A stretch of 64,000 nt of DNA from CAUPWF01 sp964369755 (GTDB taxonomy: Bacteria; Bacillota; Clostridia; Lachnospirales; Lachnospiraceae): contig CAYJFY010000004.1 in assembly GCA_964369755.1 (NCBI GenBank), forward strand, positions 1 to 64,000. The letters are read 5' to 3'. Numbering within the stretch: position 1 is the first letter of the stretch; each line of letters opens with the position of its first letter. This document shows positions 35,120 through 44,571 of this stretch, piece by piece. Below the pieces are notes generated by a model that worked only from the letters and a program-made list of their open reading frames with translations, made no database searches and had not been told where the DNA came from. Both the position numbers and the translations under genes were made by a program.

Positions 35120-37495
35120 ATGGATAGAAGAGGCATGAATGAGAGAATCAAAAGATTGCGTGAGCTGAGTGTGACAAGTGTTGCACATATCGATATGGAG
35201 CGGGCGAAAATTGAGACAGAGGTATATAAGCAATATGAGGGGAGTGTTTCGATTCCGATGCTGCGCGCTTTGGTTTTGAAGAATTATTTTGCCGAGAAAA
35301 CCTTGTATCTGGGGGAGGATGAGTTGGTTGTTGGAGAAAAGGGAGATGCACCGCAGGCGGCGCCAACCTTTCCAGAGATTTGCTGTCATACCATCGAAGA
35401 TATGCAAGTCATGAACGATAGAGAATTGATCAGCTTTCAGGTCAAAGAAGCAGACTACACATATCAGGAAGAAGTAGTAATCCCTTTTTGGGAAAGAAGG
35501 GCGATAAGAAATAAAATTGTTTCCAACGTGACAAAAAAATGGACGGATGCATATGAAGCAGGGATTTTTACGGAATTTATGGAGCAGAGAGGACCAGGTC
35601 ATACAGTAGGATCCCATGAAGTATATGGAAAGGGCATGTTGGACTATATTTCGGAGATTGAGCAAGCGCTAGAGGAGTTGGATTTCCTAGGAGATGAGGA
35701 AGCCTTGAGCAAGAAGGAAGAGTTAGAGGCGATGAAGGTGGCTTGTGAGGCTCTTATTATTTTAGGACAACGCTATGCTGCTTATGCGAGAGAGTTGGCG
35801 GAAGGAACAGAAGATGAGGCTAGGAGAGTGGAGCTCTTGCAGATAGCGGAGAATTGTGATGTGGTTCCAGCGCACAAGCCGAAGACTTACTGGCAGGCGA
35901 TTCAGCAGTATTGGTTTATTCATCTCGCAGTTACAACGGAGTTAAATCCTTGGGATGCTTTTTCTCCGGGAAGACTGGATCAACATTTGAATCCATTCTA
36001 TGAAGCGGATGTCAAACAAGGAGTCTTGGACGATGACAGGGCACTAGAGTTACTAGAGTGTCTATGGGTGAAATTCAACAATCAACCGGCTCCACCTAAG
36101 GTAGGAGTGACATTGAAGGAAAGTAGTACCTATACAGATTTTGTAAATATCAATACAGGCGGAATTGCAAGAGACGGATCAAATGGCGTGAATGCGGTGA
36201 GTTATTTGATCTTGGACTGTATGGATGAAATGCAGTTGCTCCAACCGAGTTCCAACGTACAGATTAGTAGGAAGACGCCAGAGAAGTTTCTGCATCGAGC
36301 ATGTGAGATTTCTAGGAAGGGATGGGGACAGCCAGCCTTCTATAATACAGAGGCGATCATTCAGGAATTGATGAATGCAGGAAAGAGCCTAGAAGATGCA
36401 AGATGCGGAGGAGCAAGTGGCTGTGTAGAAACAGGTGCCTATGGGAAAGAAGCATATATTCTAACGGGTTATTTCAACATTCCGAAGATATTTGAGCTTA
36501 CACTGCATAACGGATATGATAAGGTGGCGCAAAAGCAATTAGGATTGGAGCTAGGTTATGCGACTGACTTCCAGACCTATGAAGAGTTATGGGAAGCATT
36601 TCAGAAACAGATCGCATATTTTCTAGATATAAAAATTCAAGGGAGCAATGTAATTGAAAAACTATATTCGAACTATATGCCAGTTCCATTCTTGTCCGTG
36701 ATTACCAATGATTGCATCCAGCGTGGCAAGGACTATAATGCGGGCGGAGCCCGTTATAATATCAACTATATTCAGGGTGTGGGAATCGGAACCATAACAG
36801 ATTGCCTCAGTGCAGTGAAATACAACGTATTTGATGAGAAAAAGTTCACCATGGAAGAGTTGATTCGGGCCTTGGATGATAATTTTGAAGGGCATGAGAG
36901 AATCTTGAATCTCGTGCAGAATCGGACACCGAAGTATGGAAACGACGATGACTATGCAGATGAAATAATGAAATCAGTATTTACATATTATAGGGATACG
37001 GTGACAGGAAGGAAAAATACCAAGGGAGGAAGCTATCGCATTAATATGCTACCGACAACCTGTCATGTGTATTTTGGAGAAGTGATGATGGCAAGCGCCA
37101 ATGGTCGATTTGCGCATAAGCCTGTCTCTGAGGGTATTTCGCCAGAAAAAGGTGCAGATGTGAATGGACCAACAGCGGTAATCAAGTCTGCCTCCAAGAT
37201 GGATCATCTAACAACAGGAGGGACGTTGTTGAATCAGAAGTTTACGCCAAGTGTAGTGAAAGGCGAAGAGGGACTCGTTCACATGGGGAATCTGGTTCGC
37301 TCTTACTTCAATATGGATGGACATCATATTCAATTCAACGTCATCGACAGAGAGACTTTGATTCAGGCACAACAGAATCCAGAAGAGTACAAAGATCTCA
37401 TCGTCAGGGTTGCGGGATATAGCGATCATTTTAGGAATTTGAGCAAGGAATTACAAGACGAGATTATCAATCGAACGGAACAAACATTTCATTGA
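35120..37495 (+). CDS. hypD: glycyl-radical enzyme, probable trans-4-hydroxy-L-proline dehydratase
   Basis: 791-aa glycyl-radical enzyme. The thiyl-radical Cys is 435 in GGASGCVETGAYGKE, with the general-base Glu 437, and the radical Gly is 766 in IVRVAGYSDHF. From memory, its blocks follow Clostridioides difficile HypD (789 aa, Cys 434, Gly 765) along the whole length: EICCHTIEDMQVM, FMEQRGPGHTVG, PAHKPKTYWQAIQ, NNQPAPPKVGVTLKESSTYTD. HypD dehydrates trans-4-hydroxyproline to pyrroline-5-carboxylate, which ProC reduces to proline. Choline, glycerol and propanediol lyases differ around the active Cys. No proC is nearby. A family assignment to another HypD-like dehydratase cannot be excluded. 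Confidence 0.8.
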   Translation: MDRRGMNERIKRLRELSVTSVAHIDMERAKIETEVYKQYEGSVSIPMLRALVLKNYFAEKTLYLGEDELVVGEKGDAPQAAPTFPEICCHTIEDMQVMNDRELISFQVKEADYTYQEEVVIPFWERRAIRNKIVSNVTKKWTDAYEAGIFTEFMEQRGPGHTVGSHEVYGKGMLDYISEIEQALEELDFLGDEEALSKKEELEAMKVACEALIILGQRYAAYARELAEGTEDEARRVELLQIAENCDVVPAHKPKTYWQAIQQYWFIHLAVTTELNPWDAFSPGRLDQHLNPFYEADVKQGVLDDDRALELLECLWVKFNNQPAPPKVGVTLKESSTYTDFVNINTGGIARDGSNGVNAVSYLILDCMDEMQLLQPSSNVQISRKTPEKFLHRACEISRKGWGQPAFYNTEAIIQELMNAGKSLEDARCGGASGCVETGAYGKEAYILTGYFNIPKIFELTLHNGYDKVAQKQLGLELGYATDFQTYEELWEAFQKQIAYFLDIKIQGSNVIEKLYSNYMPVPFLSVITNDCIQRGKDYNAGGARYNINYIQGVGIGTITDCLSAVKYNVFDEKKFTMEELIRALDDNFEGHERILNLVQNRTPKYGNDDDYADEIMKSVFTYYRDTVTGRKNTKGGSYRINMLPTTCHVYFGEVMMASANGRFAHKPVSEGISPEKGADVNGPTAVIKSASKMDHLTTGGTLLNQKFTPSVVKGEEGLVHMGNLVRSYFNMDGHHIQFNVIDRETLIQAQQNPEEYKDLIVRVAGYSDHFRNLSKELQDEIINRTEQTFH

Positions 37496-37526
37496 TAGGA
37501 AGTATTGATAGAAAGTGAGGGAGCAT

Positions 37527-39020
37527 ATGAGAGCATGTGGAGTGTTATTGCCGATTACAAGCCTACCATCCAAGTATGGAGTGGGGTGTTTTTCAAAAAG
37601 TGCCTATGAATTTGTAGATTTCCTAAAGGCAGCAAAGCAAACCTATTGGCAGGTTTTGCCCATGGGAATTACGAGTTATGGAGATTCGCCATATCAGTCA
37701 TTTTCCACCTTTGCGGGTAATCCATATATGATTGATTTGGAGCAACTCATTCAAGAAGGATTGCTAAGCAGTGAAGAGTGCGAGCGTGTGGATATGGGGG
37801 AACATCCCCAGTATATAGACTATGCGAAACTATATGAGAGTCGATACTACTTACTACATCTAGCATATGTGAGGCATAATTTAGAAGAGGATGAAAAGTA
37901 TAAGAAGTTTATCAAGGAGAACAAGAGTTGGCTGGATGATTTTGCTTTCTTTATGGCGATTAAGAAAAAATATGGGGACGTTTGTTGGTTGGAATGGCCG
38001 AAACCTTTGCGCAGAAAACAGGAAAAAGTTCTGGAAATTGAGAAAAAGATACTGAGTAGCGAAATTGGATTTTATAAATATCTACAGTTTTTATTTGCAA
38101 AGCAATGGAAAGGCCTTAAGGCATATGCGAACAAAAAGGGAATAAAAATAATTGGGGATATTCCAATCTATGTGGCGTTAGATAGTTCGGATGTTTGGGC
38201 AAATCCAGAATTATTTCAATTTGATAAACATGGAAGCCCGATTGCAGTAGCAGGATGTCCTCCCGATGCATTCTCGGAGACGGGACAACTATGGGGAAAT
38301 CCGCTTTATGCATGGAGGGAGCACAAGAAAACGAATTATAAGTGGTGGACCAAACGGATGGCACATTGCAAGCACCTGTTTGATTCTGTGCGGATTGATC
38401 ATTTTCGTGGATTCGACGCATATTATGCGATTCCATATGGAGACAAGACTGCAGAGTTTGGAACATGGGAACAGGGACCGGGAATGGAATTGTTCGACGC
38501 CATGCGTGAATCTATGGGAGATATGGAAGTCATTGCAGAGGATTTGGGATTTATCACTGAGTCGGTCAGAAAACTTGTGAAGGATAGCGGGTTCCCGAGC
38601 ATGAAAGTGCTAGAGTTTGCATTCAATGCAAAAGAAGATAGCGATTATCTTCCGCATAACTATGATAAAAATTGCGTGGTATATACAGGGACACATGATA
38701 ATGAGACTATTGTAGGTTGGTATCAGAATTTGAAGAAGAAAGATCGACAATATGCCAATTGCTACCTGAATATCGAAGAGGAAGAAACAGAAGATATACA
38801 CTGGAAATTTATCCGATTGGCACATTTTAGTGTGGCGAATTTGAGCATCATACCTATGCAAGATTACTTGGGATTGGACAATGCGGCGCGAGTGAACACG
38901 CCATCTACAGTTGGGGACAATTGGAAGTGGAGACTGGAAGAAGGAGAGCTGACAGAAGACCTTGCTAGGAAGATGAAACAATTAGCAAAGATCAGTCGAA
39001 GAATTCCAAAGAAGAACTAA
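37527..39020 (+). CDS. malQ: 4-alpha-glucanotransferase (amylomaltase)
   Basis: 497-aa GH77 enzyme that disproportionates malto-oligosaccharides and makes glycogen-derived glucans usable. N-terminal GVLLPITSLPSKYGVG and DSPYQSFSTFAGNPY are family signatures. The catalytic Asp is in RIDHFRGFDAYYAIP, the acid/base Glu in VIAEDLGFITE and the third Asp in YTGTHDNET. ATG 37527 with GTGAGGGAG upstream is preferred to GTG 37515. It follows the HypD-like gene by 31 bases without a visible terminator, a functionally odd pairing. glgC-glgD lie about 20 kb away. Confidence 0.95.
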   Translation: MRACGVLLPITSLPSKYGVGCFSKSAYEFVDFLKAAKQTYWQVLPMGITSYGDSPYQSFSTFAGNPYMIDLEQLIQEGLLSSEECERVDMGEHPQYIDYAKLYESRYYLLHLAYVRHNLEEDEKYKKFIKENKSWLDDFAFFMAIKKKYGDVCWLEWPKPLRRKQEKVLEIEKKILSSEIGFYKYLQFLFAKQWKGLKAYANKKGIKIIGDIPIYVALDSSDVWANPELFQFDKHGSPIAVAGCPPDAFSETGQLWGNPLYAWREHKKTNYKWWTKRMAHCKHLFDSVRIDHFRGFDAYYAIPYGDKTAEFGTWEQGPGMELFDAMRESMGDMEVIAEDLGFITESVRKLVKDSGFPSMKVLEFAFNAKEDSDYLPHNYDKNCVVYTGTHDNETIVGWYQNLKKKDRQYANCYLNIEEEETEDIHWKFIRLAHFSVANLSIIPMQDYLGLDNAARVNTPSTVGDNWKWRLEEGELTEDLARKMKQLAKISRRIPKKN

Positions 39021-39046
39021 AAACCTATAAATAACCGTCAAACAAA

Positions 39047-39092
39047 GGGGACAGTGGAAGGATGAGCGCCTGCTCATATCTCCGCTGTCCCC
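39047..39092. repeat. GGGGAC hairpin repeat, copy C
   Basis: GGGGACAGTGGA pairs with TCCGCTGTCCCC (one T-G wobble), core AGG-ATGAGC ... GCTCAT-ATC, loop GCCT. The preceding CCGTCAAACAAA is shared with copy E. It is followed by a second CATGTCCCC and a T8 run, giving a good terminator after malQ. Confidence 0.9.
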
Positions 39093-39153
39093 AATCATGT
39101 CCCCAATTTTTTTTGGCACTATTGAAATGACGACAAAGACAATCTTCTTTGAA

Positions 39154-39183
39154 TTGAAATTCATTGGTCGGTGAAGCTATAAT
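39154..39183 (+). promoter_or_regulatory. promoter of mannitol PTS operon
   Basis: TTGAAA, 18-base spacer, TATAAT, 77 bases upstream of the mtlA ATG. MtlR, encoded just after mtlA, would be the expected activator. Together with the hairpin repeat this explains most of 39021-39260. Confidence 0.55.
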
Positions 39184-39260
39184 GAATTTAAGAAAAAGCA
39201 TTGTGAACGATGATAATAGAGCATTCATAAATGTCTAAGAGAGAAAAGGAGAGAAAAGAG

Positions 39261-40670
39261 ATGAAACAAAAGGTTCAAGTTTTTGGAAGGTTTTTAAGCG
39301 CGATGGTTATGCCAAATATCGGAGCATTTATCGCATGGGGGTTGATTACAGCATTATTTATTCCAGTAGGATGGTTGCCAAATGAGCAGCTAACTAATAT
39401 TGTAGGTCCGATGTCAACTTATCTATTGCCACTATTGATCGCATATTCAGGCGGTAAATTAATCGGTGGAGAACGTGGCGGTATCATGGGAGCAATCGCG
39501 ACCATGGGTGCAATCGTAGCAGCGAGTGTTACTGCTGAGATTCCAATGTTTTTGGGAGCGATGATTATGGGACCTCTAGCGGGTAAAGTAATCAAAGAAT
39601 TCGATAAAGCAGTAGCGGGCAAAGTTAAAGCAGGATTTGAAATGTTGGTAAATAACTTCTCGGTTGGTATCTTGGGAATGTTATTAGCGATTGTTGCATA
39701 CTACGGAATTGCTCCAGTGGTTACAACAGCAATCACTGCGATGGCATCAGGAGTTAACTTCTTTGTAGAGCAAGGATTGTTGCCACTAGCGAGTGTATTC
39801 ATTGAACCAGCGAAGATATTATTCTTGAACAATGCAATCAATCATGGGATTCTATCCCCGCTAGGAATTGCACAAGTAGAAGAGTTTGGGAAATCAGTAT
39901 TCTTCTTATTGGAGGCAAATCCAGGACCAGGACTTGGTATCCTATTGGCTTATTGTTTCTTTGGAAAAGGAAGTGCAAAAAGTTCGGCTCCAGGAGCGGT
40001 TATCATTCATTTCCTTGGAGGGATTCATGAAATCTACTTCCCATACATATTGATGAACCCAGCATTATTATTAGCAGTAATCGCAGGTGGAGCAAGTGGA
40101 GTATTTACATTCGTATTGACAGGAGCAGGATTGGTTGCACCAGCATCACCAGGAAGTATCATCGCAATCCTAGCAATGGCACCAAAAGGCGGAGCGATTC
40201 CGATTGTATTAGGCGTGTTGGTATCTACGATCGTAACATTTGTAGTTGCAATTCCATTGATTAAGCTTTTCTCAAAAGATGATGAAAAAGCACTAGAAGC
40301 AGCACAAGCGCAAAAAGATTCTATGAAGAGCGAGTCAAAAGGAGTGGTAGCAGAGACAGTAAAATCAGAGGCGACAGGAGAAACAAATAAAGATATTAAG
40401 AAAATTGTATTCGCTTGTGATGCTGGAATGGGATCTTCTGCTATGGGAGCAACCGTGCTTCGCAAGAAGTTAAAGGCGGTTGGACGCGAGGATATCACAG
40501 TAGAGCATGCATCGGTTTCTAGTATACCAGGGGATGCAGAAATTGTAGTCACTCATCAAACATTAGAGGGTAGAGCAAGAACAAGTGCGCCACAGGCAGA
40601 AATAATCTTAATTACAAACTTTATGTCGGCACCAGAATATGGTACACTAGTAGAAAGTTTAAAAAGATAG
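39261..40670 (+). CDS. mtlA: PTS mannitol transporter subunit EIICB
   Basis: 469-aa membrane permease and phosphotransferase. The EIIC domain (about 1-340) shows the MtlA blocks NNAINHGILSPLG and GGIHEIYFPYIL. A charged linker follows, then the EIIB domain (about 383-469) with phospho-Cys in VFACDAGMGSSAMGA. It imports mannitol as mannitol 1-phosphate, taking phosphate from the separate EIIA encoded downstream. ATG 39261 is preferred over 39231 because AAAAGGAG lies upstream and the sequence MKQKVQVFGRFLSAMVMPNI matches the family start. Confidence 0.95.
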   Translation: MKQKVQVFGRFLSAMVMPNIGAFIAWGLITALFIPVGWLPNEQLTNIVGPMSTYLLPLLIAYSGGKLIGGERGGIMGAIATMGAIVAASVTAEIPMFLGAMIMGPLAGKVIKEFDKAVAGKVKAGFEMLVNNFSVGILGMLLAIVAYYGIAPVVTTAITAMASGVNFFVEQGLLPLASVFIEPAKILFLNNAINHGILSPLGIAQVEEFGKSVFFLLEANPGPGLGILLAYCFFGKGSAKSSAPGAVIIHFLGGIHEIYFPYILMNPALLLAVIAGGASGVFTFVLTGAGLVAPASPGSIIAILAMAPKGGAIPIVLGVLVSTIVTFVVAIPLIKLFSKDDEKALEAAQAQKDSMKSESKGVVAETVKSEATGETNKDIKKIVFACDAGMGSSAMGATVLRKKLKAVGREDITVEHASVSSIPGDAEIVVTHQTLEGRARTSAPQAEIILITNFMSAPEYGTLVESLKR

Positions 40671-40706
40671 GGAGCAAAACAGCAATCGATAAAGTGAGGT
40701 AACGAT

Positions 40707-42797
40707 ATGATTACACCAAGAGTGCAGCAGTTAATTCTAATTTTATTGGATCAGAACAAACCGATATCGGTAAATGCATTAGCAACCGAAATTGGAGTGA
40801 GTAAGAGAACGGTTCAGAGAGAATTGGGCTATATAGAATATTATTTGGCCAAACAGAAGTTAACGCTGTGCTCGAAAACAGGTGTGGGAGTTTGGATTGA
40901 AGAAAGTGAAGGGCGTGAACGGTTAAAGAATCAGTTATTGGACAGTCAGGAAGATGATTATTCTGATCGGTTAGTAAGGCAGAAACGCCTCCAATACGAA
41001 CTGCTGAAAAGCCGCACACCCAAGAAAATCTATTATTATGCAAACACCTTAGGGGTCAGCGAAACCACGGTGAGCAAAGATTTAGAGCAAGTCCAGAAGC
41101 GGCTTGCTCCTTACCGTATAGAAATTATAAAAAAACCTGGATTCGGCGTGTGTCTAGAAGGGAAAGAAACGGATTTTCGAGAGGCGATTCATGATTATTT
41201 TGTAGAGAATATCGATACTCCGTTATTAAAAGCATTGTTTGAGCGAGAGGATGGAAGTGAGAAAAACATCCTAGATTATAAGAATATTAAGAGAGAGTAT
41301 CAGGTGTTGGATGGCGAAATACTGAATCGTGTCATCACCTGTTTCTCTAGTTTGAATGATATCTACTTCGGTGAGCTGACTCAAGACTCCTATATCAAGC
41401 TGGTCATTCATGCGACGATTGCGTTAGAGAGAATTCAATCCAATGAGTTGATTGAGGAGAATTCTCTAGAGAATGAAATCAGCACGGAGGATGACAACTA
41501 TAAGTTGGCAGTGCTCACGGTTGAGAGCTTGGAGAAAGAATTTGAAATCCAGATTCCAGAGGTCGAGATTACATATATATATTGGCATCTAAAGGGTGCA
41601 AAATTGCAAAAACCGAAAACAGAAATAGACTTGTCGGAAGCCTTGAATACCCTGAGTATGGAGGAAGTTGCAAGAGAATTAATCGTTGCCTTTGATGAGG
41701 GAACGGCGTCTTTGTTTTTGGCAGATGAAGAGTTTGTAAGTGGACTAGTGTCCCATTTGTCACCAACCATTGTACGGCTACAACATCATATGACCATTGA
41801 GAATCAACACTTAGATGAGATAAAAACAACTTATCCAGATGTTTATGAAAAATGTTTGCGAGTCGGAAAGTGCTTGCAGGCAATCACTGGAAAGGTGGTT
41901 CCAGAGACAGAGGTGGGATTGTTAGCAATTCATTTTAGTGCAGCCTTGGTGAAGCGTGAGGTGATTCGGGAGGCCAGAAGGACGGTAGACATAGGAGTTG
42001 TTTGCGCTAGTGGAATCGGAATCTCCCGACTTATGGTATCAAAATTGGAGAAACTATTGAAGTCGAGGGCGAGATTTACTACTTATGGAGTGAATGATCT
42101 AAATGAATTTACCATCAATAGTATGGATTTCTTTGTCTCAACCATTCCTACAAATCGTGATGACGCAGACATTATATATTGTAACCCACTCCTGTCGGAG
42201 CATGATTTGAGCAGCATCGAGGAGAAGGTTTCGTATTACGAATGTACACCAAAGAAAGAAGAGTCAGATAAAAAATTCTCAAATCAATTGGAGGTTATCA
42301 ACAAGGTGACTGCCAATATCAAGGAAATGATTGCAGAATTTCGCTGTATCTATGTGCATCAAGATGCATCGTTTAAGGAACTTGTGATTATGGCGAGCGA
42401 GGAGATCACGCCTTACCTTGCGCGGCAAAAAGATATCTGCCAAAGAATTCAAGACCGAGAAGAAATAGCGACACAGATCATTCAAGAACTGGGAATCGGA
42501 TTGTTACATAGCATTACGATTGGAGTGACTCGTCCGAGTTTCTATGTGGTGAAACCACGAAGTGGAGAGTGTTTCTCGGATTTATATATGAGACAAGCGA
42601 AGGCGTGTGTGATTCTGCTTCTACCAGATGATGAATTTAAGTTACAGAACCGAGAGCTGCTAGGCTATATCAGTGAGAAACTAGTGGATCAAGAGGTGTT
42701 CCTACATGCGATTTGGCGAGAAGATGCAGAGGAGATTCGAGTCATCTTGGAGAAGATTCTAAAAGCATATTTCTTGAAATTTATAGAAAATCTGTAA
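40707..42797 (+). CDS. mtlR: mannitol operon transcriptional activator (BglG/PRD family)
   Basis: 696-aa MtlR-type regulator. Two N-terminal HTH domains are visible (SVNALATEIGVSKRTVQREL; NTLGVSETTVSKDL). Two PRD domains follow (around 190-400, containing regulatory His residues such as those in YIYWHLKG and LLAIHFS), then an EIIB-like domain with VVCASGIGISRL and a C-terminal EIIA-like domain. Activity in this family is set by PTS phosphorylation, linking it to mannitol flux and HPr. It lies 36 bases after mtlA, the same order as in Bacillus and Clostridium. Confidence 0.93.
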   Translation: MITPRVQQLILILLDQNKPISVNALATEIGVSKRTVQRELGYIEYYLAKQKLTLCSKTGVGVWIEESEGRERLKNQLLDSQEDDYSDRLVRQKRLQYELLKSRTPKKIYYYANTLGVSETTVSKDLEQVQKRLAPYRIEIIKKPGFGVCLEGKETDFREAIHDYFVENIDTPLLKALFEREDGSEKNILDYKNIKREYQVLDGEILNRVITCFSSLNDIYFGELTQDSYIKLVIHATIALERIQSNELIEENSLENEISTEDDNYKLAVLTVESLEKEFEIQIPEVEITYIYWHLKGAKLQKPKTEIDLSEALNTLSMEEVARELIVAFDEGTASLFLADEEFVSGLVSHLSPTIVRLQHHMTIENQHLDEIKTTYPDVYEKCLRVGKCLQAITGKVVPETEVGLLAIHFSAALVKREVIREARRTVDIGVVCASGIGISRLMVSKLEKLLKSRARFTTYGVNDLNEFTINSMDFFVSTIPTNRDDADIIYCNPLLSEHDLSSIEEKVSYYECTPKKEESDKKFSNQLEVINKVTANIKEMIAEFRCIYVHQDASFKELVIMASEEITPYLARQKDICQRIQDREEIATQIIQELGIGLLHSITIGVTRPSFYVVKPRSGECFSDLYMRQAKACVILLLPDDEFKLQNRELLGYISEKLVDQEVFLHAIWREDAEEIRVILEKILKAYFLKFIENL

Positions 42798-42807
42798 TAA
42801 ATTTAAT

Positions 42808-42850
42808 AAAGAGGTTTGGCACTAAGTACTAGTGACAAACCTCTTTTTGT
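42808..42850 (+). terminator. rho-independent terminator after mtlR
   Basis: AAAGAGGTTTG / CAAACCTCTTTTT with an inner CACTA / TAGTG stem, 10 bases after the mtlR stop. A new promoter follows at once, so mtlF onward is a second transcription unit. Confidence 0.88.
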
Positions 42851-42855
42851 ATTTG

Positions 42856-42884
42856 TTGAAATTGGGTTTGACAGGGCATATAAT
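42856..42884 (+). promoter_or_regulatory. promoter of mtlF-pfkB unit
   Basis: TTGAAA, 17-base spacer, TATAAT, starting 8 bases after the terminator and 68 bases before the mtlF ATG. Confidence 0.65.
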
Positions 42885-42951
42885 TAGCTTAAAGAAACAA
42901 CCCGAAGAAAACGTAAGGGACGAACAAATCATAGAAAGTAGAGGTATAAGT

Positions 42952-43407
42952 ATGTTTTTTCATAAGAAAGAAGAGAAGCCAGAATTATTAACAATGGAGA
43001 ACGTGGTAAAGGGAACGCAAGGAATCACAAAAGAAGATGCAATCAGACTCGTAGGAAATATGCTTGTGACAGGCGGTTATGTAAATGAGAGCTACATACC
43101 AGCGATGTTTGAGAGGGAAGAGACATTCGCTACTTGTATGGGAAATGGGATGGCGATCCCTCATGGAGTGGAAAGTGCGAAGAAAGAAATTTTGAATTCG
43201 GGTATCGCAGTATTAGCAGTGCCAGATGGAGTGGACTGGGGCACTGAAACAGTGAAGATTATCATTGCGATTGCAGGAAAAGGTGATGAACACATGGATA
43301 TCTTAGCAAACATTGCTGAGAAGTTATGTGAGGATGGGGTAGTAGATGAACTCGTACAAAAACCGAAAGAAGAAATTCACAGTTTTCTTGTTGAGAAAGG
43401 AGAATAA
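42952..43407 (+). CDS. mtlF: PTS mannitol-specific EIIA component
   Basis: 151-aa EIIA of the fructose/mannitol class. The phospho-His is in MGNGMAIPHGVE; REETFATCMGNG is a family signature. It receives phosphate from HPr and passes it to the EIIB domain of MtlA. ATG 42952 follows AGAGGTATAAG; the longer open frame runs back through the promoter and is not coding. It abuts the next gene (stop and ATG adjacent). Confidence 0.94.
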   Translation: MFFHKKEEKPELLTMENVVKGTQGITKEDAIRLVGNMLVTGGYVNESYIPAMFEREETFATCMGNGMAIPHGVESAKKEILNSGIAVLAVPDGVDWGTETVKIIIAIAGKGDEHMDILANIAEKLCEDGVVDELVQKPKEEIHSFLVEKGE

Positions 43408-44343
43408 ATGATTATCACAGTAACCATGAATCCCGCGATAGATAAGACAGCAGAATTGGACACATTTGTACATGAGGGATTGAATCGCTTGCAAAATCCA
43501 ATCAGCGATGTGGGTGGAAAAGGAATTAATGTATCGAAAACAATTCATGCACTAGGCGGGGAATCAATCGCAACAGGATTTTTAGCAGGAAACAATGGAA
43601 AAATGATTCAGGAAACACTTAGAATCCAAGGAATCAAGACTGATTTTCTCTTTGTAGAAGGAGAAACGAGAGTAAACTTGAAAGTGATAGAGCCTGGCGG
43701 AGTGTTGACCGAGTTGAATGAACCAGGACCTACAATCTCCGAAGAGGTCGTAGAGGAATTGATGCAAAAACTAGAGTCTTATGCAAATCCAGACAATCTC
43801 TTTGTCCTAGCGGGAAGTGTTCCAAAGGGAGTGCGTACAGGTGTATATGGGGAGATGATTCAGAGAATCAAGGCAAAGGGTGCAAAAGTATTTCTAGATG
43901 TGGATGGCAAGTTGTTTGAGGAGGCGCTTCCATATGGACCGAATATTATAAAGCCTAACAAGTTTGAGTTAGAGCAGTATTTCGCAAAAGGGGAGCTTGA
44001 AATAGATACCATGGTAGAGTTGGCAGCAGGGTTGAAAGAAAAAGGGATTGAAACCATTGCGATTTCCATGGGAAAAGACGGTGCGATTTTCTTAAATGAA
44101 GGAGAAGCGAAACGGGCACCAGGACTTAAGATTAAGGCGCATTCAGCCGTAGGAGCAGGCGATGCGATGGTTGCGGCAATCTCATATGGTATGAACCAAG
44201 GATATGAGATGGATGAGTGGATGAAGCTCGCAGTTGCCACATCGGCAGGGGCAGTAGTCACAATTGGGACGAAGCCACCGACAAAAGAGCTGGTGGAAGA
44301 GTTGAAGAAAGAAGTAGTAATCGAGTCAATTCCGAAACGATAA
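43408..44343 (+). CDS. 1-phosphofructokinase-type PfkB kinase
   Basis: 311-aa PfkB-fold kinase starting immediately after mtlF. Signatures are the N-terminal TMNPAIDKT, the sugar-phosphate-binding VGGKGINVSKTIHALGG, and the C-terminal anion hole with catalytic Asp in AVGAGDAMVAAI. The pattern matches FruK/LacC-type enzymes that phosphorylate fructose 1-phosphate or tagatose 6-phosphate to the 1,6-bisphosphate. It occupies the place where mtlD stands in usual mannitol operons, arguing for fructose 1-phosphate as intermediate. Tagatose-6-phosphate kinase activity cannot be excluded from sequence. Confidence 0.87.
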   Translation: MIITVTMNPAIDKTAELDTFVHEGLNRLQNPISDVGGKGINVSKTIHALGGESIATGFLAGNNGKMIQETLRIQGIKTDFLFVEGETRVNLKVIEPGGVLTELNEPGPTISEEVVEELMQKLESYANPDNLFVLAGSVPKGVRTGVYGEMIQRIKAKGAKVFLDVDGKLFEEALPYGPNIIKPNKFELEQYFAKGELEIDTMVELAAGLKEKGIETIAISMGKDGAIFLNEGEAKRAPGLKIKAHSAVGAGDAMVAAISYGMNQGYEMDEWMKLAVATSAGAVVTIGTKPPTKELVEELKKEVVIESIPKR

Positions 44344-44351
44344 GCTTGTTG

Positions 44352-44500
44352 TTGTAGATGTTATAAAATCATTCCAGCAAGCACGCTCTCGCTTCGTTGT
44401 CGGTAGCAGCGGTACTAAGATATCAAAGTACTAAAGTACGATATCTAAGTGCCGGCTACGCCAAAGAGCATTGCTTGTAATGATTTTATAACATCTACAA
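44352..44500. repeat. 149-bp palindromic MITE-like element
   Basis: Perfect 22-bp terminal inverted repeats begin TTGTAGATGTTATAAAATCA and end with its complement. The interior is also largely self-complementary (CAAGCA..GCTCT / AGAGC..TGCTTG; AAGATATC / GATATCTA). As RNA it would form one long hairpin. No coding capacity. It lies 8 bases after the pfkB-type stop and 71 bases before the dehydrogenase ATG. No clear target duplication is visible. Confidence 0.8.
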
Positions 44501-44571
44501 TTAGTAGCAGGTCGTGGGTTTCGTAATTGTCGAGTTAACTATGTAGAATAAGAATAAAGGAGAAGATTAGA

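Noticed and set aside
35120..37495. Pyruvate formate-lyase, choline TMA-lyase or glycerol/propanediol dehydratase
   Set aside because: A single active Cys rules out PFL, and the residues around Cys 435 and the overall block pattern fit HypD better than CutC or diol dehydratases.
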